Shown: positions 50,907-58,864 of the stretch, one piece after another
Layout of the letters: every line of letters starts with the position of its first letter
How positions within the stretch are numbered: the first letter of the stretch is position 1
Origin: Spirochaetaceae bacterium
GTDB taxonomy: Bacteria > Spirochaetota > Spirochaetia > Treponematales > Treponemataceae
Assembly: GCA_017614995.1 (NCBI GenBank)
Contig: JAGAAX010000011.1
Location: 62,001-126,000 of the forward strand
DNA: 64,000 nt
Reading direction: 5' to 3'
Translations under genes and position numbers: made by a program
The notes under the pieces: model-generated
What the model saw: the letters and a program-made list of their open reading frames with translations, nothing else
What the model was told of the DNA's origin: nothing
Database searches by the model: none

Positions 50907-51743
50907 ATGAAAAAAATAATTATTGTAACTATGACGCTGATATTAAGTATAACATTTTGTTTTTCACAGGAAATGATAAAAATACCTGGTACAAATTTTC
51001 ACAGGTATTACCAATTGATTAATATACCTGGTAAAAATTACAAGATGTTAAAAACAGAAGTAACGCAAGAGTTATATGAAGCTGTAATGGGTGAAAATCC
51101 AAGCCATTTTGAAGGTGAGAATTTACCTGTTGAAAATGTAAACATTTGGGATGTGATTTATTTCTGCAATAAGTTGAGTAAACTTAAAGGCTTAACACCA
51201 GTATATTCTGTAAATGGTACAACAGATTTTACAAAATGGGACTATATACCGCATAAGGATGAATATATAGATGATAAGATGAACAATTATGGGGCAACCT
51301 ATATATATTGTAATGAATATGCAAATGGATACAGATTACCTACGATAGAAGAATGGCAATATGCTGCAAAAGGTGGCGATGATTTTGAATATGCAGGAAG
51401 TAATAATCTTGATGAAGTAGGATGGTATGATAATGTTGAATTCCCTGATGATTATGCAGAATATAAAAAGTATAAAACAGCCAGCGAGCGAAATGCACAT
51501 ACAAAAAGTGTTGGACGAAAAAAAGCCAATGGCTTTGGTTTATATGATATGAGCGGAAATGTATGGGAAATGTGTGGTAAATTATTTCTTTTCTCTGGTG
51601 AAAGTACCCCTATATTTAACAGATATATATCAGGTGGATCTTATCGTGACGAGAAGAAATTGTGTAAAATACATATCTATGAAGCCTTGTACAACGAAAG
51701 AAGAAGTGATGTAGGTTTCCGTATTGTGCGCAATGCTTACTAA
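50907..51743 (+). CDS. Exported SUMF1/FGE-sulfatase-domain protein
   Basis: A 278-residue protein with a signal peptide (MKKIIIVTMTLILSITFCFSQ). The SUMF1 fold is clear: KTEVTQELYEAVMGENPSHF, PVENVNIWDVIYFCNKLS, GYRLPTIEEWQYAAKGG, GLYDMSGNVWEMC, YISGGSYRD and SDVGFRIVRNAY. Such domains occur in formylglycine-generating enzymes, but also in non-enzymatic binding proteins; the copper-binding cysteine pair of true FGE is not obvious, so a structural role is likelier. GGAGG precedes the ATG. Confidence 0.88.
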   Translation: MKKIIIVTMTLILSITFCFSQEMIKIPGTNFHRYYQLINIPGKNYKMLKTEVTQELYEAVMGENPSHFEGENLPVENVNIWDVIYFCNKLSKLKGLTPVYSVNGTTDFTKWDYIPHKDEYIDDKMNNYGATYIYCNEYANGYRLPTIEEWQYAAKGGDDFEYAGSNNLDEVGWYDNVEFPDDYAEYKKYKTASERNAHTKSVGRKKANGFGLYDMSGNVWEMCGKLFLFSGESTPIFNRYISGGSYRDEKKLCKIHIYEALYNERRSDVGFRIVRNAY

Positions 51744-51818
51744 TTATTAAACATAGGTATAATTCACCAATAAATGCGACAGTATCATTTAACGCGTATG
51801 AAATATTAGGAGATTAAT

Positions 51819-53018
51819 ATGTTCCAAACGATTGTTATTGTAATTATTTCAAGTATAATCATTTACCTTATTTTTGACAAAAAAGGCATAAAAGCAGATG
51901 ATGTAAAATTGTTCTTTAAAAATATAGGAGAAAGAATTAAAGAAAAATCTTCAACTGTAATTAATGAAACTAAAGCTTCTTTTAATTCGATAAAAAGAAA
52001 AACATCAGAGAATTCTGTAAATGTGCCGTCTGTAATAGAAACTTCAACCAATGATAACGAATCTGCAAATGATTCTAGTAATGTAGGTGAAGAAACGAGA
52101 GCTGAATCAATGCATAATTCAGGGAAAAACAAAAAACGAGTACTAATAATAGTATTAATACTATTAACGATTCTAGTTATAGTATTCACAATTCCATTTC
52201 TTTTGGATTTTGTATGGGATGTGTTAGATTCGGATGGCATTATCATTCTTATTTATTTAACACTTTTCATCTTCCTAATGACAAAACGTTGGTTTCGGCG
52301 TTTGATGTTGGTTGCTCTAATCTTATTTATTTGTATAGCTCCATTTGCATATAAAAAGACCATGTTGGATTATGACGGTAAATATGCAACTGACAGATTG
52401 GTATATACCGAAGAATATGGGTTTTGTATGCTTATTACATATTATCCAAATTATCAAAGCGGAAATGCAAAAGGCTTTGCTGTAACAAATATTCCATTTG
52501 AAACCTTATTTTATGTACAAGCAAATCAATATGGAAATGATACAGCAGATTCAAAAGATTTATTAGATTCTTATCAAATGCTCGCAACTTTTGGGGATAA
52601 TACTTTAGTTGATTCTTTGGCAAAAATTTTATTAGATTCCAAGATAAGCACAAGAAGCATACAAATAGGCAAATATGGAAATTATATTGCTATAAAATTC
52701 GAGGATTATAACAGCCTTAATTCAAGTTCTGATTCTGTTGCCTATGATAATGGTGATTTTTCAACGCAAAGTTTAGAATTAGAACCAACGCGAAGCAGTT
52801 CTGAGGACAGGATCAGGGAGAGGGTGGCGACAATGGGAGGAATGAGAGAATTAAAACCAGCGCGAAGCATTACTTTAATGAATACTTTAATGGAAATTTT
52901 CTTCTGTATAGTCATTATTGTCATTATCGCACAACTAATCAGTATCGTTGTTATGGTTTTAACAGAAATAGTAAAACTCCAGAAAAAAAAGCATATAAAT
53001 AAAACAGACAAATTGTAA
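51819..53018 (+). CDS. Membrane protein sharing the 49728 N-terminal cassette
   Basis: A 399-residue protein. Its first 43 residues (one helix, then DKKGIKADDVKLFFKN) nearly repeat the start of the 49728 gene, including the ribosome site AGGAGATT. Residues of about 110-175 form two or three helices, then an external domain with FCMLITYYPNYQSGNAKGFAV, and a final helix near 360-380 with a basic tail. It is AT-rich. No family is recognised. Confidence 0.7.
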   Translation: MFQTIVIVIISSIIIYLIFDKKGIKADDVKLFFKNIGERIKEKSSTVINETKASFNSIKRKTSENSVNVPSVIETSTNDNESANDSSNVGEETRAESMHNSGKNKKRVLIIVLILLTILVIVFTIPFLLDFVWDVLDSDGIIILIYLTLFIFLMTKRWFRRLMLVALILFICIAPFAYKKTMLDYDGKYATDRLVYTEEYGFCMLITYYPNYQSGNAKGFAVTNIPFETLFYVQANQYGNDTADSKDLLDSYQMLATFGDNTLVDSLAKILLDSKISTRSIQIGKYGNYIAIKFEDYNSLNSSSDSVAYDNGDFSTQSLELEPTRSSSEDRIRERVATMGGMRELKPARSITLMNTLMEIFFCIVIIVIIAQLISIVVMVLTEIVKLQKKKHINKTDKL

Positions 53019-53107
53019 AATTTGAGAGTTTATTATGGAATAACTGATAAAAATGCTTTATTAAGCGTAAATAATATAAATTGATAATTTGCAAAGGAAA
53101 TCATTAA

Positions 53108-53317
53108 ATGATTATATTTATTCTTATTGCAATAGTTGCGATGGTTATTTTGCCCAAGCTTATAAAAATTTTCGGAAATGAAACTTTTGATTATGATAAA
53201 GCTACAGGCAGAACTGTTAGGAAAACTCCAGAACAAAAAGCGCTGAGATTCAAAATCTATGCAGAATTGGTGCTTATTGCTCTGGTTTGCTTTATGGTTG
53301 CAAGATGCGTACAGTAG
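53108..53317 (+). CDS. Small two-helix membrane protein
   Basis: A 69-residue protein with helices at both ends (IIFILIAIVAMVILPKLIKI and YAELVLIALVCFMVARCV) and a polar centre FDYDKATGRTVRKTPEQKA. AAAGGAAA lies upstream. It follows the 51819 gene in the same direction by 90 bases. Function unknown. Confidence 0.6.
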   Translation: MIIFILIAIVAMVILPKLIKIFGNETFDYDKATGRTVRKTPEQKALRFKIYAELVLIALVCFMVARCVQ

Positions 53318-53460
53318 TTTCTGTCAATCTTTATTAAACTAGGCTATTCCAATCATGCCAGCTTACATACTGTTGGCAATACGACCAATGAACAGATGAT
53401 ATAAGTCTTATACAGAAAAATTCATAGAAAAAACTGTAGCAAATGAGGACGTTTTGTTGT

Positions 53461-53611
53461 ATGAGCGATAAAAATATTGACAATAATGTTCCCGAAGTTT
53501 CTAACGAGGTCTTAGAATGCGCAGGAATTTGAAATATCTGATTTCCATGTAAAAGCAGCCCTTGCCGATATGGAAAATGTTCGAACTTGGTGTAAAAATC
53601 AAATTAAATAA
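53461..53611 (+). pseudogene. Degenerate small reading frame
   Basis: The ATG at 53461 codes MSDKNIDNNVPEVSNEVLE then stops at 53532. The plus-one frame continues with QEFEISDFHVKAALADMENV and RTWCKNQIK to a stop at 53611. The two parts look like one gene with a frameshift near 53513-53522. Nothing else coding is seen in the 53318-53703 gap apart from the terminator at its end. Confidence 0.4.
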
Positions 53612-53641
53612 CTCAACGAATTCTGAAACAAGCTCCAGAAC

Positions 53642-53681
53642 AAAAAAAGGCACAAAAGCTTTTGAACAAAACTTTTGTGCC
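53642..53681 (-). terminator. Terminator after the 53704 gene
   Basis: On the minus strand GGCACAAAAG/CTTTTGTGCC (53681-53649) followed by seven T residues. Confidence 0.85.
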
Positions 53682-53703
53682 TGCTCCTTTTTTTGGGTTT
53701 CTG

Positions 53704-55044
53704 CTAAAGCTGGAGACCAAAACCGATACCGCCGCCTGCAACAAACGGATAGCCGACGCGGAGGAATGGTTCTATATAAAGCGGTGATTTTCTTATATAA
53801 TAGCGGTAACCTACACGCAATGCTCCGAGAGGAGAAACCTTTAAGCCGAGCTGGTCTTTTATCAGACCTGTCTTGTTGAATGCAACTGCTGCACCAAGTT
53901 CAGGCTGAAGGTAGAAGCCCCAGCCGTAAGGATGCTTTGCTTTCATTGAATCTGACATTATGTAATGACGGTAGAACAAAGCAAGCTCTGCTTCAAGAAT
54001 AATCTTTGAGAAGTTAAGACCTTTGATTTTGAAACCGTCAGAAAAGTCGATAAAACCGCCGGTAAGAAAACCTATAGCAGAATTCTGTCTGAATGAGTGG
54101 TCAAACATTACAGAACCGCCGAGTGTTCTGAACTTTGAGTTGTATGAGTTATATTCAATATTTGCAGTCAATGTATTTACAGGCTGAAAATAATTCTCTT
54201 GGAGCATTTCTTCTGTAAATTGAATATCATCAAGACTGCCAAGCTCATCGTCGTCTATAGCAATATCAGGGTAGTCTGTGTCAGCTTCTGCAATTTGTAC
54301 ATTCTCTGCCTGCTGTGCTGGTTCAGGCTGCTGAGGCTGAACTGGCTGGCTTTGTACAGGCTGTGCCTGAGTGTATTGCGGCTGACTCTGTACCGGCTGG
54401 GTCTGAATTGGCTGAGTCTGAGTGTACTGCGGTTGAGTCTGTGCAGGCTGTGTGTAAACAGGCTGTGACTGTGTGTCCTGTGCGTATATAGGCTGAATAT
54501 CAACGTAGTCTGGTTCAGTCTGTGTGTAGACTGGCTGAGGTTGCGTATATTGCGGTTGTGTCTGTGCAGGCTGCGTGTAGACAGGCTGAATTTCAGTATA
54601 TTGCGGCTGAGAGTATACAGGCTGTGTCTGCGGCAACTGCTGTGTCTGTGTGTATTGCGGCTGGCTGTACTGCTGAGGCGTTGTAACAGACTGAGACGGT
54701 ACAGTTTGTGCTGCGCTGTTCTGCTTAGGCTCTGTGTACGAGTAGTCTTCTGCAAGCGGTACATGTACCGGCATAGAAGGAGATGATGCCTGCGGCAGAG
54801 TAGACGAGGTAATAGGCGCAGATTCCATAGGTATTGCAGAATCTTGCAGAACACGCGGCTTCTGTTCAACTATAGGGGCTGTCTGTCTTGGATTTAAAAA
54901 ATCCTCGAGCATTACATCCATAAGCTCAATAAGCTGAGTATCATCTTTCTGTTGTGCTGTGCATAAACTGATAGAACTGAATATGCAGATAAGTAAAACG
55001 GAAGCGCGAAGCATTCCGTGTAGCGTTTTTCTTTCAGAAATCAA
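53704..55044 (-). CDS. Outer-membrane-like protein with Pro-Gln-Thr repeats
   Basis: A 446-residue exported protein; signal peptide to about residue 31 (SISLCTAQQ). Residues of about 125-245 are a low-complexity region of repeated QPQYTQ, QPVYTQ and TQPAQ units, about 110 residues long. The C-terminal 180 residues look like a beta-barrel or OMP domain (TANIEYNSYNSKFRTLGGSVM, YIEPFLRVGYPFVAGGGIGFGLQL, ending in Leu). The start is TTG at 55044 with GGAG upstream. Surface exposure of the repeat is inferred. Confidence 0.75.
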   Translation of the reverse strand: MISERKTLHGMLRASVLLICIFSSISLCTAQQKDDTQLIELMDVMLEDFLNPRQTAPIVEQKPRVLQDSAIPMESAPITSSTLPQASSPSMPVHVPLAEDYSYTEPKQNSAAQTVPSQSVTTPQQYSQPQYTQTQQLPQTQPVYSQPQYTEIQPVYTQPAQTQPQYTQPQPVYTQTEPDYVDIQPIYAQDTQSQPVYTQPAQTQPQYTQTQPIQTQPVQSQPQYTQAQPVQSQPVQPQQPEPAQQAENVQIAEADTDYPDIAIDDDELGSLDDIQFTEEMLQENYFQPVNTLTANIEYNSYNSKFRTLGGSVMFDHSFRQNSAIGFLTGGFIDFSDGFKIKGLNFSKIILEAELALFYRHYIMSDSMKAKHPYGWGFYLQPELGAAVAFNKTGLIKDQLGLKVSPLGALRVGYRYYIRKSPLYIEPFLRVGYPFVAGGGIGFGLQL

Positions 55045-55260
55045 GATCCATCTCCATTCTGTTAAAAACTATATTATATAAGTAAAAATAACAAGAAGAA
55101 ACCGCATACGTCCATGTATACAATTTCCCCAATTAGCTTATCGGCAAAAAACATTAAAACTTTAGCTCTTAAGCCGCCCTTTATCAGTGTAAATTCTCCC
55201 CCAGAATTCCCTGTACGTCAAGTGCCTGGTGCGCTGTTTATCAGGCGTGTTCTGAAATTG

Positions 55261-55289
55261 TTGACAAAAGGCATGATTTTCTCTATGTT
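55261..55289 (+). promoter_or_regulatory. Promoter of the leuA leader
   Basis: TTGACA (55261-55266), a 17-base spacer and TATGTT (55284-55289). The leader ATG is 6 bases later. Confidence 0.75.
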
Positions 55290-55295
55290 TGTCTT

Positions 55296-55358
55296 ATGAT
55301 TTTCACAGAAAAACTACTTCTAGCAGGACTTTTCTCAAATTGCCGCGTAAGAACGTAA
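55296..55358 (+). CDS. Leucine leader peptide (leuL-like)
   Basis: Twenty codons, ATG at 55296 to TAA at 55356. It carries three consecutive leucine codons (CTA CTT CTA at 55314-55322) and a fourth at 55329, in the order KLLLAGLF. It lies between a promoter and an intrinsic terminator upstream of leuA, as in classical leucine attenuators. It lacks a Shine-Dalgarno site and may be leaderless. Confidence 0.75.
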   Translation: MIFTEKLLLAGLFSNCRVRT

Positions 55359-55383
55359 GCTGTGAAATATATATGCTTATTAC

Positions 55384-55417
55384 AGCCTGTCGCCTTACCG
55401 GTGGCAGGCTTTTTTTA
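55384..55417 (+). terminator. Attenuator terminator upstream of leuA
   Basis: AGCCTGTCGCC/GGTGGCAGGCT with a loop of five and a T-run of seven. A competing pair, GCTGT (about 55360) with ACAGC (about 55382), overlaps its 5' arm and could act as antiterminator when a ribosome stalls at the leucine codons. Confidence 0.8.
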
Positions 55418-55457
55418 TGCCGTCAGATGTCCGGCGGCAAATTGGAGTGTGTAAAAA

Positions 55458-57116
55458 ATGGCTAAGTACAACCCTTTTGGTAAAATTCCGCTTAAAAACC
55501 GCGAGTGGCCTGAAAAGACCATTGACCGCGCGCCGATATGGTGTTCTGTAGATTTAAGAGACGGCAATCAGGCATTGTCTGTGCCGATGAACGTGGAACA
55601 GAAGCTTGCCTTTTTTGATATGCTTGTAAAGATTGGCTTCAAAGAGATTGAGGTTGGGTTTCCGAGTGCGTCGCAGACCGAATACTCATTTGTGCGCCGT
55701 CTTATAAAAGAAAACCACATTCCCGAAGATGTAACTATTCAGGTTTTGTGCCAGGCGCGCGAGCACCTTATTGCCAAGACTATGAAAAGCATACGCGGCG
55801 CACCTAAGGCGATTTTTCACATTTACAATTCAACTTCGCCAAACCAGAGAAAATACACATTCAATATGTCAAAAGAGGAAATTACCGCCATTGCCGTCAA
55901 CGGCATAGAGGCTGTAAAGCAGAACGAATATCTTGCGGAAGGAGCGAATATTCAGCTTGAGTATTCGCCGGAAAGCTTTTCAAATACCGAAATTGATTTT
56001 TCAGTTGAGATTTGCGAGGCTGTTCAAAAAGCATGGAATCATCATAACTGGAACAAGATAATCTTCAATCTGCCGTCAACGGTTGAATATTCAACCCCGA
56101 ATGTCTATGCAGACCAAATCGAGTATTTCTGCAAGCATATTTCTGACCGCGAAAATGTCATAGTAAGCACGCACTGCCATAACGACAGAGGAACAGGCGT
56201 TGCTTCTTGCGAGCTTGCTCTGCTTGCCGGAGCGGAGCGTGTTGAAGGCTGCCTTTTCGGCAACGGTGAGCGTACAGGCAACCTTGATATTGTAACAACC
56301 GCGCTGAATATGTACACAAACGGCATTGATCCTGGGCTTGATTTTTCAAATCTGCCGGAAATTACACAAAAATACAGCGAATTTACTGATATGCAGGTTC
56401 CAGAAAGGCAGCCGTATGCAGGCTCTTTAGTCTTTACGGCTTTTTCAGGCTCGCATCAGGACGCAATACGCAAGGCTATGGCAGCGCGTCAGTCTATGCC
56501 GGGCGACGCGCCCTGGGACGTTACATACATTCCGATTGACCCGCACGATATTGGCCGCGAATATGAGGAGATAATCAGAATAAACAGCCAGAGCGGCAAA
56601 GGCGGTGCGGCATGGATTCTCGAGCAGAATTACGGTATTTCTCTGCCGAAGGCAATGCACCCTGTTCTCGGCAAGGTTGTTACTTCTGCCGCCGACAAGC
56701 TTCAGCGCGAGCTTTCCGCAGAAGAAATTTACCAGCTCTTTATTGATACATGGATTGATACGACAAGCCCGCTAAAAATCGTCGATTTTGCGCAGACTTA
56801 CCTCGGCGGCGACCAGGTTCAGTGCCGCGCAAGCATCTGCTATTTGGGCGAGATTATCGCAATCGGCTCAAGCGGAAACGGTCCTCTCGATGCGTTTGTT
56901 TCGGCTCTGCAAAAAGCCAGCGTGCCGCATTTCTCGATTTCAGCATTCCACGAGCACGCAATCGGTCTCGGTACGGGCACAGAGGCTCTTGCGTGCGTAG
57001 AGATTACGCTTGATGACGGGCGCAAATTCTGGGGCTGCGGCAAGAGCACGAACATCGGTTTTGCCGGTATTAACAGCGTTGTAAGCGCCGTAAACCGCAT
57101 AAGCGTCGCGGAATAA
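55458..57116 (+). CDS. leuA: 2-isopropylmalate synthase
   Basis: A 552-residue LeuA, the committed step of leucine synthesis from 2-oxoisovalerate and acetyl-CoA. The catalytic barrel shows APIWCSVDLRDGNQAL, EVGFPSASQTEYSFVR, STHCHNDRGTGVASCELALL and VEGCLFGNGERTGNLDIV. A C-terminal regulatory LeuA dimer domain begins near residue 430. The length fits the long type-2 form. TTGGAG precedes the ATG. Expression is probably controlled by the attenuator just upstream. Confidence 0.96.
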   Translation: MAKYNPFGKIPLKNREWPEKTIDRAPIWCSVDLRDGNQALSVPMNVEQKLAFFDMLVKIGFKEIEVGFPSASQTEYSFVRRLIKENHIPEDVTIQVLCQAREHLIAKTMKSIRGAPKAIFHIYNSTSPNQRKYTFNMSKEEITAIAVNGIEAVKQNEYLAEGANIQLEYSPESFSNTEIDFSVEICEAVQKAWNHHNWNKIIFNLPSTVEYSTPNVYADQIEYFCKHISDRENVIVSTHCHNDRGTGVASCELALLAGAERVEGCLFGNGERTGNLDIVTTALNMYTNGIDPGLDFSNLPEITQKYSEFTDMQVPERQPYAGSLVFTAFSGSHQDAIRKAMAARQSMPGDAPWDVTYIPIDPHDIGREYEEIIRINSQSGKGGAAWILEQNYGISLPKAMHPVLGKVVTSAADKLQRELSAEEIYQLFIDTWIDTTSPLKIVDFAQTYLGGDQVQCRASICYLGEIIAIGSSGNGPLDAFVSALQKASVPHFSISAFHEHAIGLGTGTEALACVEITLDDGRKFWGCGKSTNIGFAGINSVVSAVNRISVAE

Positions 57117-57215
57117 GCGTGTTTTCGTTTTCTTTGTAAAAAATACTCTGCAAGGTATCTTAAATTTTTTTGAATAATGTGTTATGCTTGTTGCAGGTGT
57201 GGGGAGAGGCGAGAA

Positions 57216-57833
57216 ATGGTATTTGAATCAAAAGAAGAGGCGAGGGCGGCTGCAAAACTTGCTGTGAAACAGCTTCGCGTGGGTTTTGAGACTGAAACGC
57301 GGAGTATGCTTGCTGCGGCAAACTTGGCAGCCACAAGTTTTTATGAAGAAGCCGAGTGCCTTTTTGTTTTTATGTCAAAAAAAAGCGAGATTTCCACTTC
57401 ATGCTTAATCGAAAAAGCTTTTGCAGATAAGAAGGCTGTCGCAATTCCAAAAATTGCAGGCGATACGCTTGAATTTTATCTGCTTGACCCGCAAAAGAAA
57501 ATCGAAGAACAGGTTGAAACAGGCAGTTTCAATGTTTTAGAGCCTTGCGCCTTTCTTGAAAAAATTGACCAGAGCAAACTGCCGCTGGACAGTCTGTTTG
57601 TTGTGCCGGGGCTTGCGTTTGCCTTAGACGGAACGCGGCTTGGGCATGGCAAAGGCTATTACGACCGTTACATTGACGGCGTTTACCGCTCAAATTCTTC
57701 AGTTTATCTTCCAAAAGCTATAATCGGCTTCTGCTATGACTGTCAGGTTTTTGAAGAGCTGCCGTCCGACGATTACGATGTTCCTTCAACGCATATTGCA
57801 ACAGAAAAACGGTTTATCACCTGCGAATCTTGA
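57216..57833 (+). CDS. 5-formyltetrahydrofolate cyclo-ligase
   Basis: A 205-residue 5-FCL family enzyme converting 5-formyl-THF to 5,10-methenyl-THF with ATP. The signature FALDGTRLGHGKGYYDRYI is intact, and IPKIAGDTLEFYLL fits the family. The ATG at 57216 has GGGGAGAGG upstream; a longer frame from 57177 lacks a site. It follows leuA by about 100 bases and may be independent. Confidence 0.93.
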   Translation: MVFESKEEARAAAKLAVKQLRVGFETETRSMLAAANLAATSFYEEAECLFVFMSKKSEISTSCLIEKAFADKKAVAIPKIAGDTLEFYLLDPQKKIEEQVETGSFNVLEPCAFLEKIDQSKLPLDSLFVVPGLAFALDGTRLGHGKGYYDRYIDGVYRSNSSVYLPKAIIGFCYDCQVFEELPSDDYDVPSTHIATEKRFITCES

Positions 57834-57875
57834 AACAACCTTGAAAAATTTCAGCAAAATCCGTATTTTTAGTAT

Positions 57876-58481
57876 ATGGCACAAATTAAATCTGCATTAG
57901 AAATTGCACTTGAACGGACAGCAGACATAAAAAGCGATGCTTCTGTCGGCAAAAAAAGAGAACTGAACAACTGCGGCAAAAAGCTTGCCTCTGATTTTTT
58001 GTCAGATAGTGACTTAGCCGCCTTCAAAAAAGCTTTTGGCGCTTATAAGCATGAAGAAAAAGACTTTGTTCTTGAAGGTGCTGTAAAGCTTTTTATGGCA
58101 AGAATTCAGCTTCCGGCTGATGAGGCTGAAAAAGAAAAGATTTTGCAGGCAGGGCAGGGGCTTGAGGTTTTGCTGCCGCACAAAAACATAGGGCAATTGT
58201 TCCAGTCGGTTGACCAGGTTTTCAGCCGCTACCTTGAGTCGCAGAAGCAGCTTGAGGCGGCTTTGACACAGCAGTTTATGCCCAAACTGCGCCAGAAGCA
58301 GCAGGAACTTGAGAAGCGCTTTGGGCAGCAGATTGCGCTTGAACCGTCGCAAGACCCTGACTTTGTTCAGGCTTTGAACCGCAATCTTGACGCGCTTAAA
58401 GAGCAGTATTCTGGTTCAATTGACGAGATAAAGCACTTTATAGCAAATGCGGCAGGGCTTGATATAAGCGGCGAAAATTAA
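57876..58481 (+). CDS. Helical cytosolic protein, spirochete type
   Basis: A 201-residue, highly charged helical protein (MAQIKSALEIALERTADI, KNIGQLFQSVDQVFSRYL, QQFMPKLRQKQQELEKRFG). Glutamine-rich coiled-coil segments are visible at about 135-165. No enzyme motif or signal peptide is present. It starts 42 bases after the folate enzyme gene. I recall similar treponemal hypotheticals but cannot assign a function. Confidence 0.75.
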   Translation: MAQIKSALEIALERTADIKSDASVGKKRELNNCGKKLASDFLSDSDLAAFKKAFGAYKHEEKDFVLEGAVKLFMARIQLPADEAEKEKILQAGQGLEVLLPHKNIGQLFQSVDQVFSRYLESQKQLEAALTQQFMPKLRQKQQELEKRFGQQIALEPSQDPDFVQALNRNLDALKEQYSGSIDEIKHFIANAAGLDISGEN

Positions 58482-58500
58482 AAAATATTTCGTCCATCTA

Positions 58501-58529
58501 TTGACATTTTTTTGAACTATCTATATTAT
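58501..58529 (+). promoter_or_regulatory. Promoter of tRNA-Asn
   Basis: TTGACA (58501-58506), a 17-base spacer and TATTAT (58524-58529), about 30 bases before the tRNA. Confidence 0.85.
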
Positions 58530-58557
58530 GTTCAACGTGTTCAGCAATGAACTACAT

Positions 58558-58630
58558 TCCCCTGTAGCTCAGCTGGCAGAGCAACAGACTGTTAATCTGT
58601 GGGTCCGCAGTTCAAGCCTGCGCGGGGGAG
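58558..58630 (+). tRNA. tRNA-Asn (anticodon GTT)
   Basis: Acceptor TCCCCTG/CGGGGGA (one G-T pair), D-arm GTAGCTCAGCTGGCAGAGC, anticodon stem ACAGA/TCTGT with loop CTGTTAA (anticodon GTT) and T-arm CGCAG-TTCAAGC-CTGCG. CCA is not encoded. Confidence 0.96.
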
Positions 58631-58632
58631 CG

Positions 58633-58666
58633 AAGCTGATTTCCGTTTTGGAAGTCAGCTTTTTTG
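58633..58666 (+). terminator. Terminator after tRNA-Asn
   Basis: AAGCTGATTTCC/GGAAGTCAGCTT with a loop GTTTT-type and six T residues following. Confidence 0.85.
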
Positions 58667-58738
58667 TTTTTAAAGCACTTTGTAAGAAAAAAAATTGCAT
58701 TTTTTTCAATTTTTTTTGAGAAAGTAGAGAAAAAGTAT

Positions 58739-58768
58739 TTGACAAAATAGAGATATTAGAGGTATAAA
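58739..58768 (+). promoter_or_regulatory. Promoter of a candidate small RNA
   Basis: TTGACA (58739-58744), an 18-base spacer and TATAAA (58763-58768), with no reading frame downstream. Confidence 0.75.
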
Positions 58769-58774
58769 TAATTA

Positions 58775-58849
58775 TACCATTTTTTCCCTTTTGTGGGCGC
58801 AGTGAAAGTTTTAACCCTCCTTTTCTTTCAATTGCGCCCTATTTTTTTG
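58775..58849 (+). ncRNA. Candidate small RNA with CU-rich loop
   Basis: Between the promoter at 58739 and a T7 run (58842-58848) lie about 75 bases with no frame. The 3' part is a strong terminator hairpin: GGGCGCA pairs with TGCGCCC and TGAAAG with CTTTCA. Its 16-base loop contains CCCTCCTTTT (about 58815-58824), complementary to Shine-Dalgarno sequences. The 5' part is also CU-rich (TTTTTCCCTTTT). The opposite strand lacks a terminal T-run, so the plus strand is the transcript. Confidence 0.7.
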
Positions 58850-58864
58850 CCATGCTGAAAATAC

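Noticed and set aside
50907-51743. Possible diversity-generating retroelement target (SUMF1/C-lectin fold)
   Set aside because: The C-terminal codons lack the dense AAY pattern of variable regions, and no template repeat or reverse transcriptase is in the window.
54255-54869. 204-codon minus-strand frame inside the repeat of the 53704 gene
   Set aside because: It is an alternative frame of the low-complexity repeat, without its own start signal.
55130-55457. T-box riboswitch before leuA
   Set aside because: No specifier stem or T-box consensus; a leader peptide explains the leucine codons and terminator better.
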